Source of the DNA: Streptomyces sp. NRRL S-244 | GTDB taxonomy: Bacteria; Actinomycetota; Actinomycetes; Streptomycetales; Streptomycetaceae | Reading direction: 5' to 3' | Length of the DNA stretch: 64,000 bases | Assembly (NCBI RefSeq): GCF_000717915.1 | Contig: NZ_JOCX01000002.1 | Coordinates: 124,001 to 188,000 of the forward strand | Shown here: piece after piece, positions 52,309 through 60,906 of the stretch | Position numbering within the stretch: the first letter of the stretch is position 1 | Layout of the letters: each line of letters begins with the position of its first letter | The notes under the pieces: generated by a model | The model's input: only the letters and a program-made list of their open reading frames with translations | The model's database searches: none | Told to the model about the DNA's origin: nothing | Program-made: the position numbers and the translations under genes

Positions 52309-53211
52309 ATGCCGCCCGTCTTCGCCCACGGCCGACTCCGCCTCTACCTGCTCAAGCTGCTGGACGAGGCCCCGCGGCACGGCTACGAGGTGATCCGCCT
52401 GCTGGAGGAGCGCTTCCAGGGCCTGTACGCGCCCTCCGCGGGCACGGTGTATCCCCGGCTGGCCAAGCTGGAGGCCGAGGGTCTGGTCACGTACGCCACC
52501 GAAGGCGGGCGCAAGGTGTACTCCATCACGGATGCGGGCCGCGCCGAACTGGCCGACCGCGGCGGTGAGCTCGCCGACCTGGAGCTGGAGATCCGCGACT
52601 CGGTCTCCGAGCTGGCCGCCGAGATCCGCGACGACGTACGGGGCGCTGCGGGCGCGCTGCGGCGCGAGATGCGGGCCGCGGCCTCCGCGTCGGCCGCCCC
52701 GGTCGAGGACGCGTCCTGGGCGGCGGCCAAGGAGGAGCTGCGCAAGGCCAAACAGGAGTGGAAGGAGCAGGCGCGCCGGGCGAAGGACGAGAGCCGCCGG
52801 GCCCGCGAGGAGGCCCAGCAGGCCCGCCGCCAGGCCAAGGAGGCGCAGGAGCGGGCGCGCGAGGAGGTCATGCGGATCGCGGTCCAGTTCCAGGAGCAGT
52901 TCGCGAAGTCCGGCGGGGTGCTGGGCAATCTGGCCGGCAGCTGGCTCGGCGGCACCGGCAAGGACGCCACCACGACCACCGATGCCGCCTCCGCCGCTGC
53001 CAGTACGGCCGCCGGTCCGCGATGGGCCGAGGACCTCGCCTCCACCGGCGATCCGGCCCGTGACCTGGACCGGCTGCTCGACCGCTTCCGCGACGACGTC
53101 CGCGACGCGGCCCGCGACCACGGCGTCACCCCGGCCAAGCTGGCCGAGGCCCGGGCCCACCTCGCGGCGGCCGCGGACCGTCTCGCGGAGACGCTCCGGC
53201 CGAAGCGGTAA
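52309..53211 (+). CDS. PadR-family regulator with long coiled-coil C terminus
   Basis: 300 residues. The winged HTH (LRLYLLKLLDEAPRHGYEVIRLLEERF through GTVYPRLAKLEAEGLVTY) is canonical PadR. The C-terminal 200 residues are exceptional: a charged Ala/Arg/Glu helix (about 145-190) that should be a coiled coil, then a Thr/Ala linker and a short helical end. Ordinary PadR proteins have about 110 residues or a 70-residue helix tail. Cotranscribed with DUF4097. It probably binds the upstream dyad. Confidence 0.88.
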   Translation: MPPVFAHGRLRLYLLKLLDEAPRHGYEVIRLLEERFQGLYAPSAGTVYPRLAKLEAEGLVTYATEGGRKVYSITDAGRAELADRGGELADLELEIRDSVSELAAEIRDDVRGAAGALRREMRAAASASAAPVEDASWAAAKEELRKAKQEWKEQARRAKDESRRAREEAQQARRQAKEAQERAREEVMRIAVQFQEQFAKSGGVLGNLAGSWLGGTGKDATTTTDAASAAASTAAGPRWAEDLASTGDPARDLDRLLDRFRDDVRDAARDHGVTPAKLAEARAHLAAAADRLAETLRPKR

Positions 53212-53284
53212 GCCCGCGGCGGCCCGCCCGTCGCGACAGGTCGCGAGCCGGGCCGCGCGTCACGCCGCGCGTCAGGTCCGTGAG

Positions 53285-53848
53285 TCAGGCCGCCCGCAAG
53301 CCCGCCTCGGCCGTCGTGTAGGTGACGCCGTGGTCCGTCAGGACCTCGGCGGCCGTGCCGGGGCGCGAGAGCAGGGCCAGCAGCAGGTGCAGGGTGGCGA
53401 TGTGGCGGTCGTGGCGGCCCAGCGCGATGCGCAGGGACTGCTCCAGGGTCTTCTTCGCGCCCTGGGCGAGGGGGACGTGCCGGCTCTGCGGCTCCTGGCG
53501 GCCCAGCGCCGAGCGGAGCGAGGAGCCCAGGGTCCGCCGCCGCGGAGCGGCGGAGGCCAGTGCGCCCTCGCCGTGGGCCTCCTCGACCCGGGAGAGGATC
53601 GCGGTGAGGTCGATGCCGAGGCCCGCGAGGGCCTCCTCGTCCGCCCGGGACATGCCGCCCCGGCGGCGGGCCGCGGCGAGGTCCGCCGCCATCGCGGCGC
53701 GGTCGACGCCCAGCGGGTCCAGCGCGCCCCGGTCCAGCAGGGCCAGGAGCAGGTGCTCCTCGGTGACGGTGGCGGCCCCCGCCCGCCGGGCCTCGGCCAC
53801 GGCGCCCACGACGGTGTCCCTGGCGTCCTGCGTGAAGCGTTCGAACAT
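53285..53848 (-). CDS. Clp N-terminal domain protein without ATPase
   Basis: 187 residues consisting of two ClpN repeats: MFERFTQDARDTVVGAVAEARR...EEHLLLALL and VPLAQGAKKTLEQSLRIALGR...TLHLLLALL. These domains in ClpA/ClpC recognise substrates and adaptors. Here there is no Walker motif, so it cannot unfold proteins alone. It might act as a decoy or adaptor for ClpC, by analogy to the resemblance only. It starts at ATG 53848, overlapping the stop of the upstream HTH gene by one base (TGATG). Confidence 0.87.
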   Translation of the reverse strand: MFERFTQDARDTVVGAVAEARRAGAATVTEEHLLLALLDRGALDPLGVDRAAMAADLAAARRRGGMSRADEEALAGLGIDLTAILSRVEEAHGEGALASAAPRRRTLGSSLRSALGRQEPQSRHVPLAQGAKKTLEQSLRIALGRHDRHIATLHLLLALLSRPGTAAEVLTDHGVTYTTAEAGLRAA

Positions 53849-54057
53849 CAGACCCTCCCGTGTTTTTTGTGCACGGCCTGCCGGCTGACGCCCAGCTCGG
53901 CCGCGATCTCCTGCCAGGACCACCCCTGCGCGCGGGCGCTGCGTACCTGTACGGCCTCCAGCTGCTCCAGCAGCCTGCGGAGGGCGGCCACGGCACGCAG
54001 GCCCACCCGCGGATCGCGGTCACCGGCCCGCTCGGCGAGATCGGTCGCTTCTGTCAT
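53848..54057 (-). CDS. Small helix-turn-helix protein
   Basis: About 69 residues. The C-terminal HTH is QGWSWQEIAAELGVSRQAVHKKH, sigma-region-4/AsnC-like. An acidic-basic helix precedes it (LRAVAALRRLLEQLEAVQVRSARA). ATG 54057 is preferred over a TTG nine bases upstream, although neither has a good ribosome site. It is the first gene of the operon with the ClpN protein and likely binds the paired TGTCAA/TTGACA sites just upstream. Confidence 0.82.
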   Translation of the reverse strand: MTEATDLAERAGDRDPRVGLRAVAALRRLLEQLEAVQVRSARAQGWSWQEIAAELGVSRQAVHKKHGRV

Positions 54058-54060
54058 GCC

Positions 54061-54106
54061 TGTCAATGTAGGTTGACAGGCAGGAGGGTGTCAACCGTCA
54101 TTGACA
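54061..54106. promoter_or_regulatory. Double operator TGTCAA-N6-TTGACA x2
   Basis: Two exact copies of TGTCAA-N6-TTGACA lie at 54061-54078 and 54089-54106, ten bases apart (28 bp centre to centre). The inner halves also make a longer repeat GGTTGACA/TGTCAACC. The sites start 4 bases upstream of the HTH gene and reach to within 10 bases of the stop of the preceding gene, filling the whole promoter region. Confidence 0.8.
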
Positions 54107-54115
54107 ATCCGGCGG

Positions 54116-55078
54116 CTACACCGTCAGGACGATCTTTCCGAACAGGTCGCCCGCCTCCAGCTTCTCGAAGCCCTCCCGCGCCCGGTCCAGCGGCAGAACC
54201 TCGTCGATCACCGGCCGCACCCCGGTCGCCGCGCAGAACGCCAGCAGGTCCTCCAGCTCGTCCTTCGACCCCATCGTCGAGCCGACCACCTTGAGCTCCA
54301 GGAAGAAGATCCGCGTCAGCTCGGCGTGCGCCGGCCGGTCCCCGCTGGTGGCGCCCGAGATGACCAGGGTGCCGCCGGGTCGCAGCGACTTGACCGAGTG
54401 CGACCAGGTGGCCGCGCCGACCGTCTCGATCACCGCGTCCACCCGCTGCGGCAGCCGCGCGCCCGGCTCGTACGCCTCCACCGCGCCCAGCTCCACCGCC
54501 CGCTTGCGCTTGGCCTCGTCCCGGCTGGTGGCGAAGACGCGCAGGCCCGCCGCCTTGCCGAGGACGATCGCGGCGGTCGCGACCCCGCCGCCCGCGCCCT
54601 GCACCAGTACCGAGTCGCCGGGGCGCACGCCCGCGTTGGTGAACAGCATCCGGTACGCGGTCAGCCATGCCGTCGGCAGGCACGCGGCCTCCTCGAACGA
54701 CAGCTCGGCGGGCTTGCGCAGGACGTTCCAGGCCGGAACGGTCACCTGCTCGGCGAAGGTGCCCTGGTAGCGCTCGGTGAGGATCGAGCGCGGCTCGTCG
54801 GGGCCGACCCCGTGGCCGCTCTGGCCGATCACGGAGTGCAGGACGACCTCGTTGCCGTCCTGGTCGGTGCCGGCGGCGTCGCAGCCGAGGATCATCGGGA
54901 GTTTGTCCTCGCCGAGACCGACCCCGCGCAGCGACCACAGGTCGTGGTGGTTGAGGGAGGCGGCCTTGACGTTCACGGTCACCCAGCCGGGGCGGGCCTC
55001 GGGGGCCGGGCGCTCGCCCAGCACGAGGCCGCTCAGCGGCTGGTCACGGTCGATTCGGGCGGCGTAGGCAGCGAACAT
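54116..55078 (-). CDS. Zinc-type/quinone oxidoreductase-like dehydrogenase (MDR family)
   Basis: 320 residues. The N-terminal GroES-like fold has SLNHHDLWSLRGVGLGEDKLPMILGCDAAGTD, and the NADPH site is VLVQGAGGGVATAAIVLGKAAG (GxGxxG/A type). The catalytic-zinc Cys of alcohol dehydrogenases is not evident, which favours a zinc-free quinone oxidoreductase. The substrate is unknown. Neighbouring genes give no pathway hint. Start ATG 55078. Confidence 0.85.
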   Translation of the reverse strand: MFAAYAARIDRDQPLSGLVLGERPAPEARPGWVTVNVKAASLNHHDLWSLRGVGLGEDKLPMILGCDAAGTDQDGNEVVLHSVIGQSGHGVGPDEPRSILTERYQGTFAEQVTVPAWNVLRKPAELSFEEAACLPTAWLTAYRMLFTNAGVRPGDSVLVQGAGGGVATAAIVLGKAAGLRVFATSRDEAKRKRAVELGAVEAYEPGARLPQRVDAVIETVGAATWSHSVKSLRPGGTLVISGATSGDRPAHAELTRIFFLELKVVGSTMGSKDELEDLLAFCAATGVRPVIDEVLPLDRAREGFEKLEAGDLFGKIVLTV

Positions 55079-55475
55079 GCCGCGACGCTACCGCTCGGTA
55101 GCGCCTCGGGCCAGACCTGTCGGGGTCGTGCCGGTGAGGCCTTCGTCGCACGGCCCCCCGTACGGATCGGTGGCCGTCGGAGGGAACCGGGCGGGGGTGT
55201 TCCTGCGTCCGTATGGGGCCGTCCGGGAGCTGAACGGAATCTTTGGTTGCGCACTCAACTAAGCGTGCCACGTGCGGTCTTGTGTGACCTGAAAGGGGAA
55301 GCGGAACGTAAGGATCAAGCCTGGGGTGGCGGTAATATTCACGCCATGCCGCCCGGCTCGTCATGAGCCTGCCACCTTGTGGCCGCATTCTCATTGATGG
55401 AGCGTCAGCTTCGTTGAGGCGCTGAGGCGGAGCATCCCCTCCCGGTTCGGGGGCGGGGAGGGTGTGCCCAACAAA
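55079..55475. other. Non-coding region upstream of the quinone oxidoreductase gene
   Basis: About 400 bases with no convincing gene on either strand. It holds the oxidoreductase promoter. A 7-bp inverted repeat CCCTCCC/GGGAGGG lies near its right end (55436-55461). Nothing else recognised. Confidence 0.5.
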
Positions 55476-55517
55476 AAGAGGGGCCCGGCCGGATGTACAT
55501 CCGGCCGGGCCCCTCTT
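55476..55517 (-). terminator. Terminator of malic enzyme, 42-bp perfect palindrome
   Basis: Two 21-base arms (55476-55496 with 55497-55517) are exactly complementary with GTAC at the centre. The A5 run at 55473-55477 becomes U-rich on the minus strand, so it ends the malic enzyme transcript. Confidence 0.88.
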
Positions 55518-55533
55518 GCGTACCGCTGCCCGG

Positions 55534-56736
55534 TCAGGCCAGGCGGGCCACGCCGTCGGCCTTGGCCGCCGCCGCGACCGCGGCCGCGACGGCCTCGGCG
55601 ACGCGCGCGTCGAACGGCGAGGGGATCACGTAGTCGGCGGCGAGCTCGTCACCCACGACACCGGCGATGGCGTCGGCGGCGGCGATCTTCATGCCCTCGG
55701 TGATCCGGCTGGCGCGGACCTTCAGGGCGCCCGCGAAGATGCCCGGGAACGCCAGCACGTTGTTGATCTGGTTCGGGAAGTCCGAACGGCCCGTGGCCAC
55801 GACCGCCGCGTACTTGTGCGCGACGTCCGGGTGGACCTCCGGGTTCGGGTTGGCCATGGCGAAGACGAACGCGTCCTTCGCCATCGAGGCCACCGCCGCC
55901 TCCGGCACGGTGCCGCCCGAGACGCCGATGAACACGTCCGCGCCGTTCAGGGCCGCTTCCAGGGAGCCGGTCTGGCCGGTCTTGTTCGTCAGGCCCGCGA
56001 TCTCCGCCTTGACGTCCGTCAGGTCGGAGCGGTCGGCGGAGACGACGCCCTTGCGGTCGGTGACGCACACGTCGCCGATGCCCGCGTCCACGAGGATCTT
56101 GGCGATGGCGATGCCCGCCGCGCCCGCACCCGAGATCACGGCGCGCAGGTCGCCGAGCGTGCGCCCGGTCAGCTTCGCGGCGTTGCGCAGGGCGGCCAGG
56201 GTCACGATCGCCGTGCCGTGCTGGTCGTCGTGGAAGATCGGGATGTCCAGGGCTTCCTGGAGCCGGCGCTCGATCTCGAAGCAGCGGGGGGCGGAGATGT
56301 CCTCCAGGTTCACCCCGCCGAAGGACGGAGCCAGACGGATGACCGTCTCGACGATCTCGTCCGCGTCCTTGGTCGCGAGCGCGATCGGCACCGCGTCCAC
56401 ACCGCCGAACTGCTTGAACAGGATGGCCTTGCCCTCCATCACGGGGAGGGAGGCCTCGGGACCGATGTCACCGAGTCCGAGCACGGCCGTACCGTCGGTG
56501 ACGACGGCGACCACGTTCGACTTCCAGGTGTACTCGTTCACCAGCTCGGGCTGCTCCGCGATGGCGCTGCAGACCTTCGCCACACCGGGCGTGTACGCGA
56601 GGGACAGGTCGTCCTTGTTCTGGACCGGCACCGTGGCCTGGATGGCCATCTTGCCGCCCCGGTGCAGCGCGAACACCGCGTCCGGGTTGTTGTCCGTCGC
56701 GCTGTCGCTGCGAGGATTGACGATCTCCGCTGCCAC
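55534..56736 (-). CDS. NAD(P)-dependent malic enzyme
   Basis: 400 residues, bacterial short-type malic enzyme converting malate to pyruvate and CO2. The catalytic Tyr is in LAYTPGVAKVC, metal site in FHDDQHGTAIVTLAAL (Asp pair), and the nucleotide loop is VISGAGAAGIAIAKIL. ANPNPEVHPDVA and FPNQINNVLAFPGIFAGAL are family signatures. The loop ends in a small-residue context. Cofactor choice is uncertain, though the close Streptomyces homologue is reported as NADP-linked. Start ATG 56736. Confidence 0.93.
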   Translation of the reverse strand: MAAEIVNPRSDSATDNNPDAVFALHRGGKMAIQATVPVQNKDDLSLAYTPGVAKVCSAIAEQPELVNEYTWKSNVVAVVTDGTAVLGLGDIGPEASLPVMEGKAILFKQFGGVDAVPIALATKDADEIVETVIRLAPSFGGVNLEDISAPRCFEIERRLQEALDIPIFHDDQHGTAIVTLAALRNAAKLTGRTLGDLRAVISGAGAAGIAIAKILVDAGIGDVCVTDRKGVVSADRSDLTDVKAEIAGLTNKTGQTGSLEAALNGADVFIGVSGGTVPEAAVASMAKDAFVFAMANPNPEVHPDVAHKYAAVVATGRSDFPNQINNVLAFPGIFAGALKVRASRITEGMKIAAADAIAGVVGDELAADYVIPSPFDARVAEAVAAAVAAAAKADGVARLA

Positions 56737-57259
56737 TTTCTTGGCCCCTTAAGTCTTTGAATCGTTGAGGGTGACCACACCTGGTTAAGGGGTGGGCGGG
56801 CACCGCGTCCGTACTCCGCATCGACGGTTGGCCCGTCTCCGCGAAGGGGAGGTTCGTACGCGCGGGCGCGCCGCACGCGCGCCCTGAGCCCCGGATGAGG
56901 GGTGTAAGGATCCGTTGTACCCGAAGAACGCTTGCTCAGACGAGTCGATTCCTGCTCGACTGTAGACCGCTTGTCCCGTTTTCGGCGAAAGGTCCAAACG
57001 ACTCCGTCCAATGGGCGAGACGGACCGCAAATAGTCCGTCAAAAGGGCCAGGTCACAGCGGTTCCTGCGGCCTCGAACCCCCGAATCCGCAGTCCTGTTG
57101 GGTACCCCCACCCACCCGTTATCCGATTTTGACCTGACGAACTGCCTGAATGCGTCAGTCCGAATGGCAAGATGCCGTAATCACACGAGGTCGCGACACT
57201 CGAAGGTGCGTGCCCGACCGTTCTCGGATGCTCCACCAGCCAGCCGGAGGAACCAGCTC
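56737..57259. other. Divergent promoter region, malic enzyme and amino-acid transporter
   Basis: About 520 non-coding bases. The perfect inverted repeat CTGACG-N13-CGTCAG (57134-57158) lies about 100 bases before the binding-protein start and may be an operator. Open frames in the region have no ribosome site or protein-like composition, so I report none. Confidence 0.5.
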
Positions 57260-58219
57260 ATGACCGCAAGCACCACCCGTCGTACGACCGCCGCCCGGTC
57301 CCGGATCGCCGCGGTCGGCGCGATCGCGGTCGCCGGAGCCCTGATCCTCACCGGCTGTGGCGACCAGACGGACAAGGGCGCCTCGTCGACCCCCACCGGT
57401 GGTACGGCGAAGGACAGCTCCGCCCCGCTCTTCTCGGCCCTGCCGAAGAAGATCCAGGACGCCGGTGTCATCAAGATCGGTACGGACTCCGCGTACGCCC
57501 CGATGGAATTCGTCGAGGGCGGCAAGATCGTCGGTGTCGACCCCGACATCGCCGAGGCGCTCGGCAAGCAGCTCGGCGTGAAGATGCAGTTCACCGCGGG
57601 CACCTTCGACGGCCTGATCACCTCGATCTACACCGGCCGCGAAGACGCGATCATGTCGTCGATCACCGACAACAAGCAGCGCCAGGAGGGCCTCGACGAC
57701 AAGGGCCAGAAGATCGGCAAGGGGATCGACTTCGTCGACTACTTCTCCTCCGGCCTCTCGCTCCTCGTCAAGAAGGGCAACCCCGAGGGCATCAAGTCCC
57801 TGGACGACCTCTGCGGCAAGACGGTCGCCGTCCAGCGCGGCACCACCTACGAGGACGAGTTCAAGAAGCAGGCCGAGAAGTGCGGTGACAAGAAGCTCAC
57901 CATCCAGGCCTTCGACACCGACGCCGAGGCGCAGACCCGCGTCAAGGCCGGCGGCGCCGTCGCCGACCTGAACGACTACCCGGTCGCCGCCTACACGGTG
58001 AAGACCTCCGGTGGCGGCAACGACTTCGAGATCGCCGGCCAGCAGAGCGGCGTCGGCCTCTTCGGCATCGGCGTGAGCAAGGAGAACACCCAGCTCCGCG
58101 ACGCCCTCAAGCAGGCCCTCGACGCCGCGATCAAGGACGGCTCCTACGCCAAGGCGCTGGAGAAGTGGAACGTGCAGGACAGCGCCGTCAAGTCCGCGAC
58201 GGTCAACGCAGGTCAGTAA
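57260..58219 (+). CDS. Polar amino-acid ABC transporter, substrate-binding lipoprotein
   Basis: 319 residues. Arg-rich leader and lipobox LILTGC place the lipidated Cys near residue 34. The body is a family-3 solute-binding fold (IKIGTDSAYAPMEFVEGGKIVGVDPDIAEALG, TSIYTGREDAIMSSITD, GKTVAVQRGTTYED, RVKAGGAVADLNDYPVAAY). This type binds glutamate, glutamine, arginine or similar polar amino acids. GGAGG lies nine bases before ATG 57260. First gene of a three-gene operon. Confidence 0.92.
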   Translation: MTASTTRRTTAARSRIAAVGAIAVAGALILTGCGDQTDKGASSTPTGGTAKDSSAPLFSALPKKIQDAGVIKIGTDSAYAPMEFVEGGKIVGVDPDIAEALGKQLGVKMQFTAGTFDGLITSIYTGREDAIMSSITDNKQRQEGLDDKGQKIGKGIDFVDYFSSGLSLLVKKGNPEGIKSLDDLCGKTVAVQRGTTYEDEFKKQAEKCGDKKLTIQAFDTDAEAQTRVKAGGAVADLNDYPVAAYTVKTSGGGNDFEIAGQQSGVGLFGIGVSKENTQLRDALKQALDAAIKDGSYAKALEKWNVQDSAVKSATVNAGQ

Positions 58220-58255
58220 GTCCCGCGCTCCACGCTCCACTGAAGGGCAGTCATT

Positions 58256-59206
58256 GTGACTGACAAGATCGAAAAGGGTCCGGCCGAGAACCCGCCGGCC
58301 GGACCCGGCGCCTCGGGCCTCCCGTACGAGGCCATCAAGGCAATTCCGGTACGGCACTACGGCCGCTGGGTCAGCGGCGTCGTGGTCGTCGCGCTGCTCG
58401 TCTGGCTCGTCTACGCGTTCGCCAACGGCAACGTCATCTGGGCGACGGTCGGCGACAAGCTGTTCGACCCGGCGGTTCTGAGCGGTCTCGGCAACACCGT
58501 GATCATCAGCGTCTCGGCCATGGCGCTGGGCCTCGTGCTCGGCATCCTGTTCGCGGTGATGCGCCTCTCCAAGAATCCGGTGACCGGCGCCGTCTCCTGG
58601 CTCTACATCTGGTTCTTCCGCGGTACCCCGGTGTACGTCCAGCTGCTGGTGTGGTTCAACCTGTCGCTGATCTTCCAGTACATCAACCTCGGTCCGATCT
58701 ACAAGAACGAGACCGTCGACATCATGACCCCGTTCATGGTCGCCCTCCTGGGCCTCGGCCTGAACGAGGGCGCGTACATGGCGGAGATCGTCCGGGCCGG
58801 CATCCAGTCGGTCGACGAGGGCCAGACCGAGGCCGCCCACGCGCTCGGCATGCCGCAGACGAAGACCATGCGCCGGATCGTGCTGCCGCAGGCGATGCGC
58901 GTGATCATCCCGCCGACCGGCAACGAGTTCATCAACATGCTGAAGACCTCCTCCCTGGTCTCGGCGGTGCAGTACACGGAACTCCTGCGGGCTTCGTCGA
59001 ACATCGGCAACACGGCCGGTGCCATCATGGAGATGCTGTTCGTGGCCTCCTTCTGGTACCTGGCTCTGACCAGTGTGTTCAGCGTCGGCCAGTACTACCT
59101 GGAGCGCCGCTTCGCCCGTGGTTCCACGCGGAACCTGCCTCCGACGCCGTTCCAGCGTCTGAAGGCCAACCTGAACATGTTCCGCCGTACGGAGGTCGCG
59201 CGATGA
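58256..59206 (+). CDS. Polar amino-acid ABC transporter permease
   Basis: 316 residues, HisMQ-type. A hydrophilic 40-residue N terminus is followed by about five membrane segments. The EAA loop [24 protein letters not shown] is clear, and [16 protein letters not shown] is the family signature after it. One permease gene is present, so it probably works as a homodimer. GTG 58256 start with AAGGG upstream. Overlaps the ATPase gene by ATGA. Confidence 0.93.
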   Translation: MTDKIEKGPAENPPAGPGASGLPYEAIKAIPVRHYGRWVSGVVVVALLVWLVYAFANGNVIWATVGDKLFDPAVLSGLGNTVIISVSAMALGLVLGILFAVMRLSKNPVTGAVSWLYIWFFRGTPVYVQLLVWFNLSLIFQYINLGPIYKNETVDIMTPFMVALLGLGLNEGAYMAEIVRAGIQSVDEGQTEAAHALGMPQTKTMRRIVLPQAMRVIIPPTGNEFINMLKTSSLVSAVQYTELLRASSNIGNTAGAIMEMLFVASFWYLALTSVFSVGQYYLERRFARGSTRNLPPTPFQRLKANLNMFRRTEVAR

Positions 59207-59970
59207 CCACTCAGCCGATGGTCAAGGCCGAGGGCGTCCACAAGTCGTACGGAGCCGCCCACATCCTGCGGGGCATCGACCTCGAGGTCGCGCCGCGCGA
59301 GGTCTTCTGCCTGGTCGGCCCGTCCGGCTCCGGCAAGTCGACCTTCCTGCGGTGCATCAACCACCTGGAGCGCATCAACTCCGGCCGCCTCTCGGTGGAC
59401 GGCCAGCTGGTGGGCTACAAGCAGAAGGGCGACAAGCTCTACGAGCTGAAGGACAGCGAGGTCGCGGCCCAGCGCCGCGAGATCGGCATGGTCTTCCAGC
59501 GCTTCAACCTCTTCCCGCACATGACGGCCATAGAGAACGTCATGGAAGCCCCCGTCATGGTCAAGGGCGAGTCCAAGGCGGTGGCGCGCGAGCGCGCCAT
59601 CCGGCTGCTCGACCGCGTGGGCCTGGGCGACAAGGGCGGGAACTACCCCACCCAGCTCTCCGGCGGCCAGCAGCAGCGTGTGGCGATCGCCCGCGCGCTG
59701 GCCATGGAGCCGAAGCTGATGCTCTTCGACGAGCCCACCTCGGCGCTCGACCCGGAGCTCGTCGGCGATGTCCTCGACGTCATGCGGGACCTGGCCGAGT
59801 CGGGCATGACCATGATCGTGGTGACCCACGAGATGGGCTTCGCCCGCGAGGTCGGCGACAACCTCGTCTTCATGGACGGCGGCGTCGTGGTCGAGTCCGG
59901 CCACCCGCGCGAGGTGCTGGGCAACCCCCAGCACGACCGCACGAAGGCGTTCCTGTCCAAGGTGCTGTAA
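59203..59970 (+). CDS. Polar amino-acid ABC transporter ATP-binding protein
   Basis: 255 residues, GlnQ/HisP type. Walker [11 protein letters not shown]-loop region [13 protein letters not shown], signature LSGGQQQR, Walker [16 protein letters not shown] and H-loop [11 protein letters not shown] are all intact. An insertion [16 protein letters not shown] after the Walker A helix is typical of actinobacterial members. ATG 59203 sits in the preceding stop (ATGA). Followed by a strong terminator. Confidence 0.95.
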   Translation: MTTQPMVKAEGVHKSYGAAHILRGIDLEVAPREVFCLVGPSGSGKSTFLRCINHLERINSGRLSVDGQLVGYKQKGDKLYELKDSEVAAQRREIGMVFQRFNLFPHMTAIENVMEAPVMVKGESKAVARERAIRLLDRVGLGDKGGNYPTQLSGGQQQRVAIARALAMEPKLMLFDEPTSALDPELVGDVLDVMRDLAESGMTMIVVTHEMGFAREVGDNLVFMDGGVVVESGHPREVLGNPQHDRTKAFLSKVL

Positions 59971-59984
59971 GCACGGCGAACGGC

Positions 59985-60023
59985 CGAGAGGGGCGGTACG
60001 GGATTCCCGTACCGCCCCTCTCG
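59985..60023. terminator. Terminator of the amino-acid ABC operon
   Basis: Perfect 18-bp stem (59985-60002 with 60006-60023), 3-base loop. Also positioned to stop the convergent methyltransferase gene. Confidence 0.88.
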
Positions 60024-60068
60024 TGTGCGTGGCGGGCCGCGGAAAGTTCTCACTTTCCTACAAGGCCA

Positions 60069-60824
60069 CTACTTCAGGCCCAGGACCAGCGCGTCCGAGG
60101 GTGAGCGCCACACCGTCCGGGCCTCCGCGAAGCCCGCCTCGCGCAGGGTCCGCACGTGCCAGGCGTCGTCGGGGGTGTCCCCGTCGGCGTGCTCGCCGTA
60201 GATCTCGTACCGGCGCTTCGTCGGCTCGGCGAGCACCGGGTCGGCGGCCGCCAGGGCCCACCAGTCGGCCCAGTCCAGCGCCCCGGCCGCGCGGGCCCGG
60301 TCCATCGCGGCGTGCCGGTGGGCGCGCTCGGCGGCGTTGAGGCGCGGGGTCGCGGCGTCGGGCATGTGGTCGGCGTTCATGAAGACCCCGCCCTCGCGCA
60401 GCAGCGGGGCGAGCTGCCCGTAGAGCACGGAGAGCTGCGGGGAGTGCAGCCAGTGCAGGGCGGTGGCCGTCAGGACGGCGTCGTACGTGTCGTACGGGAG
60501 CGCCGAGGTCCAGTCGGGGTCCTTGAGGTCCGCGGTGACGAACGTGACACGGCTGTCGCCGTCGAAGTGGCCCCGTGCGATGGTCAACAGCGCCGGGTCG
60601 AGATCGACGCCCGTACTGGTGGATTCCGGGAACCGCCGGAAGACGCGGTCCGTAATACTTCCCGTACCGCACGCCAGATCCAGCACCCGGGGGGTGGGTC
60701 CCACCAGTGCCTCGACCATGTCCAGCATCACCCGGAACCGCTCCTCGCGGTCGGGCATGTACCACTCCTGCTGCCGGTCCCAGCTTTCCTGCCAGGCCTG
60801 CCAGTCGGTCGTGGTCTCCGCCAT
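60069..60824 (-). CDS. Class I SAM-dependent methyltransferase
   Basis: 251 residues. SAM-binding motif I is RVLDLACGTGSITDRVF, motif II STGVDLDPALLTIARG, and FVTADLKD gives the adenine region. The C-terminal part contains ADWWALAAADPVLAEPTKRRYE. This is the generic methyltransferase-25 fold and the acceptor is unknown. GGAGGG precedes ATG 60824. Encoded alone between convergent and divergent neighbours. Confidence 0.85.
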   Translation of the reverse strand: MAETTTDWQAWQESWDRQQEWYMPDREERFRVMLDMVEALVGPTPRVLDLACGTGSITDRVFRRFPESTSTGVDLDPALLTIARGHFDGDSRVTFVTADLKDPDWTSALPYDTYDAVLTATALHWLHSPQLSVLYGQLAPLLREGGVFMNADHMPDAATPRLNAAERAHRHAAMDRARAAGALDWADWWALAAADPVLAEPTKRRYEIYGEHADGDTPDDAWHVRTLREAGFAEARTVWRSPSDALVLGLK

Positions 60825-60906
60825 CGCTCACCCTCCAGTCGTAATACCCTCGAAGAAGTCTCGGCCGTTACTTCGAGACCCTAATCCGCAGCCGTAAGGA
60901 CTACAA

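Noticed and set aside
56785..57111. Small open frame in the malic enzyme promoter region
   Set aside because: Ser/Arg-rich composition without ribosome site or recognisable family; best explained as non-coding.
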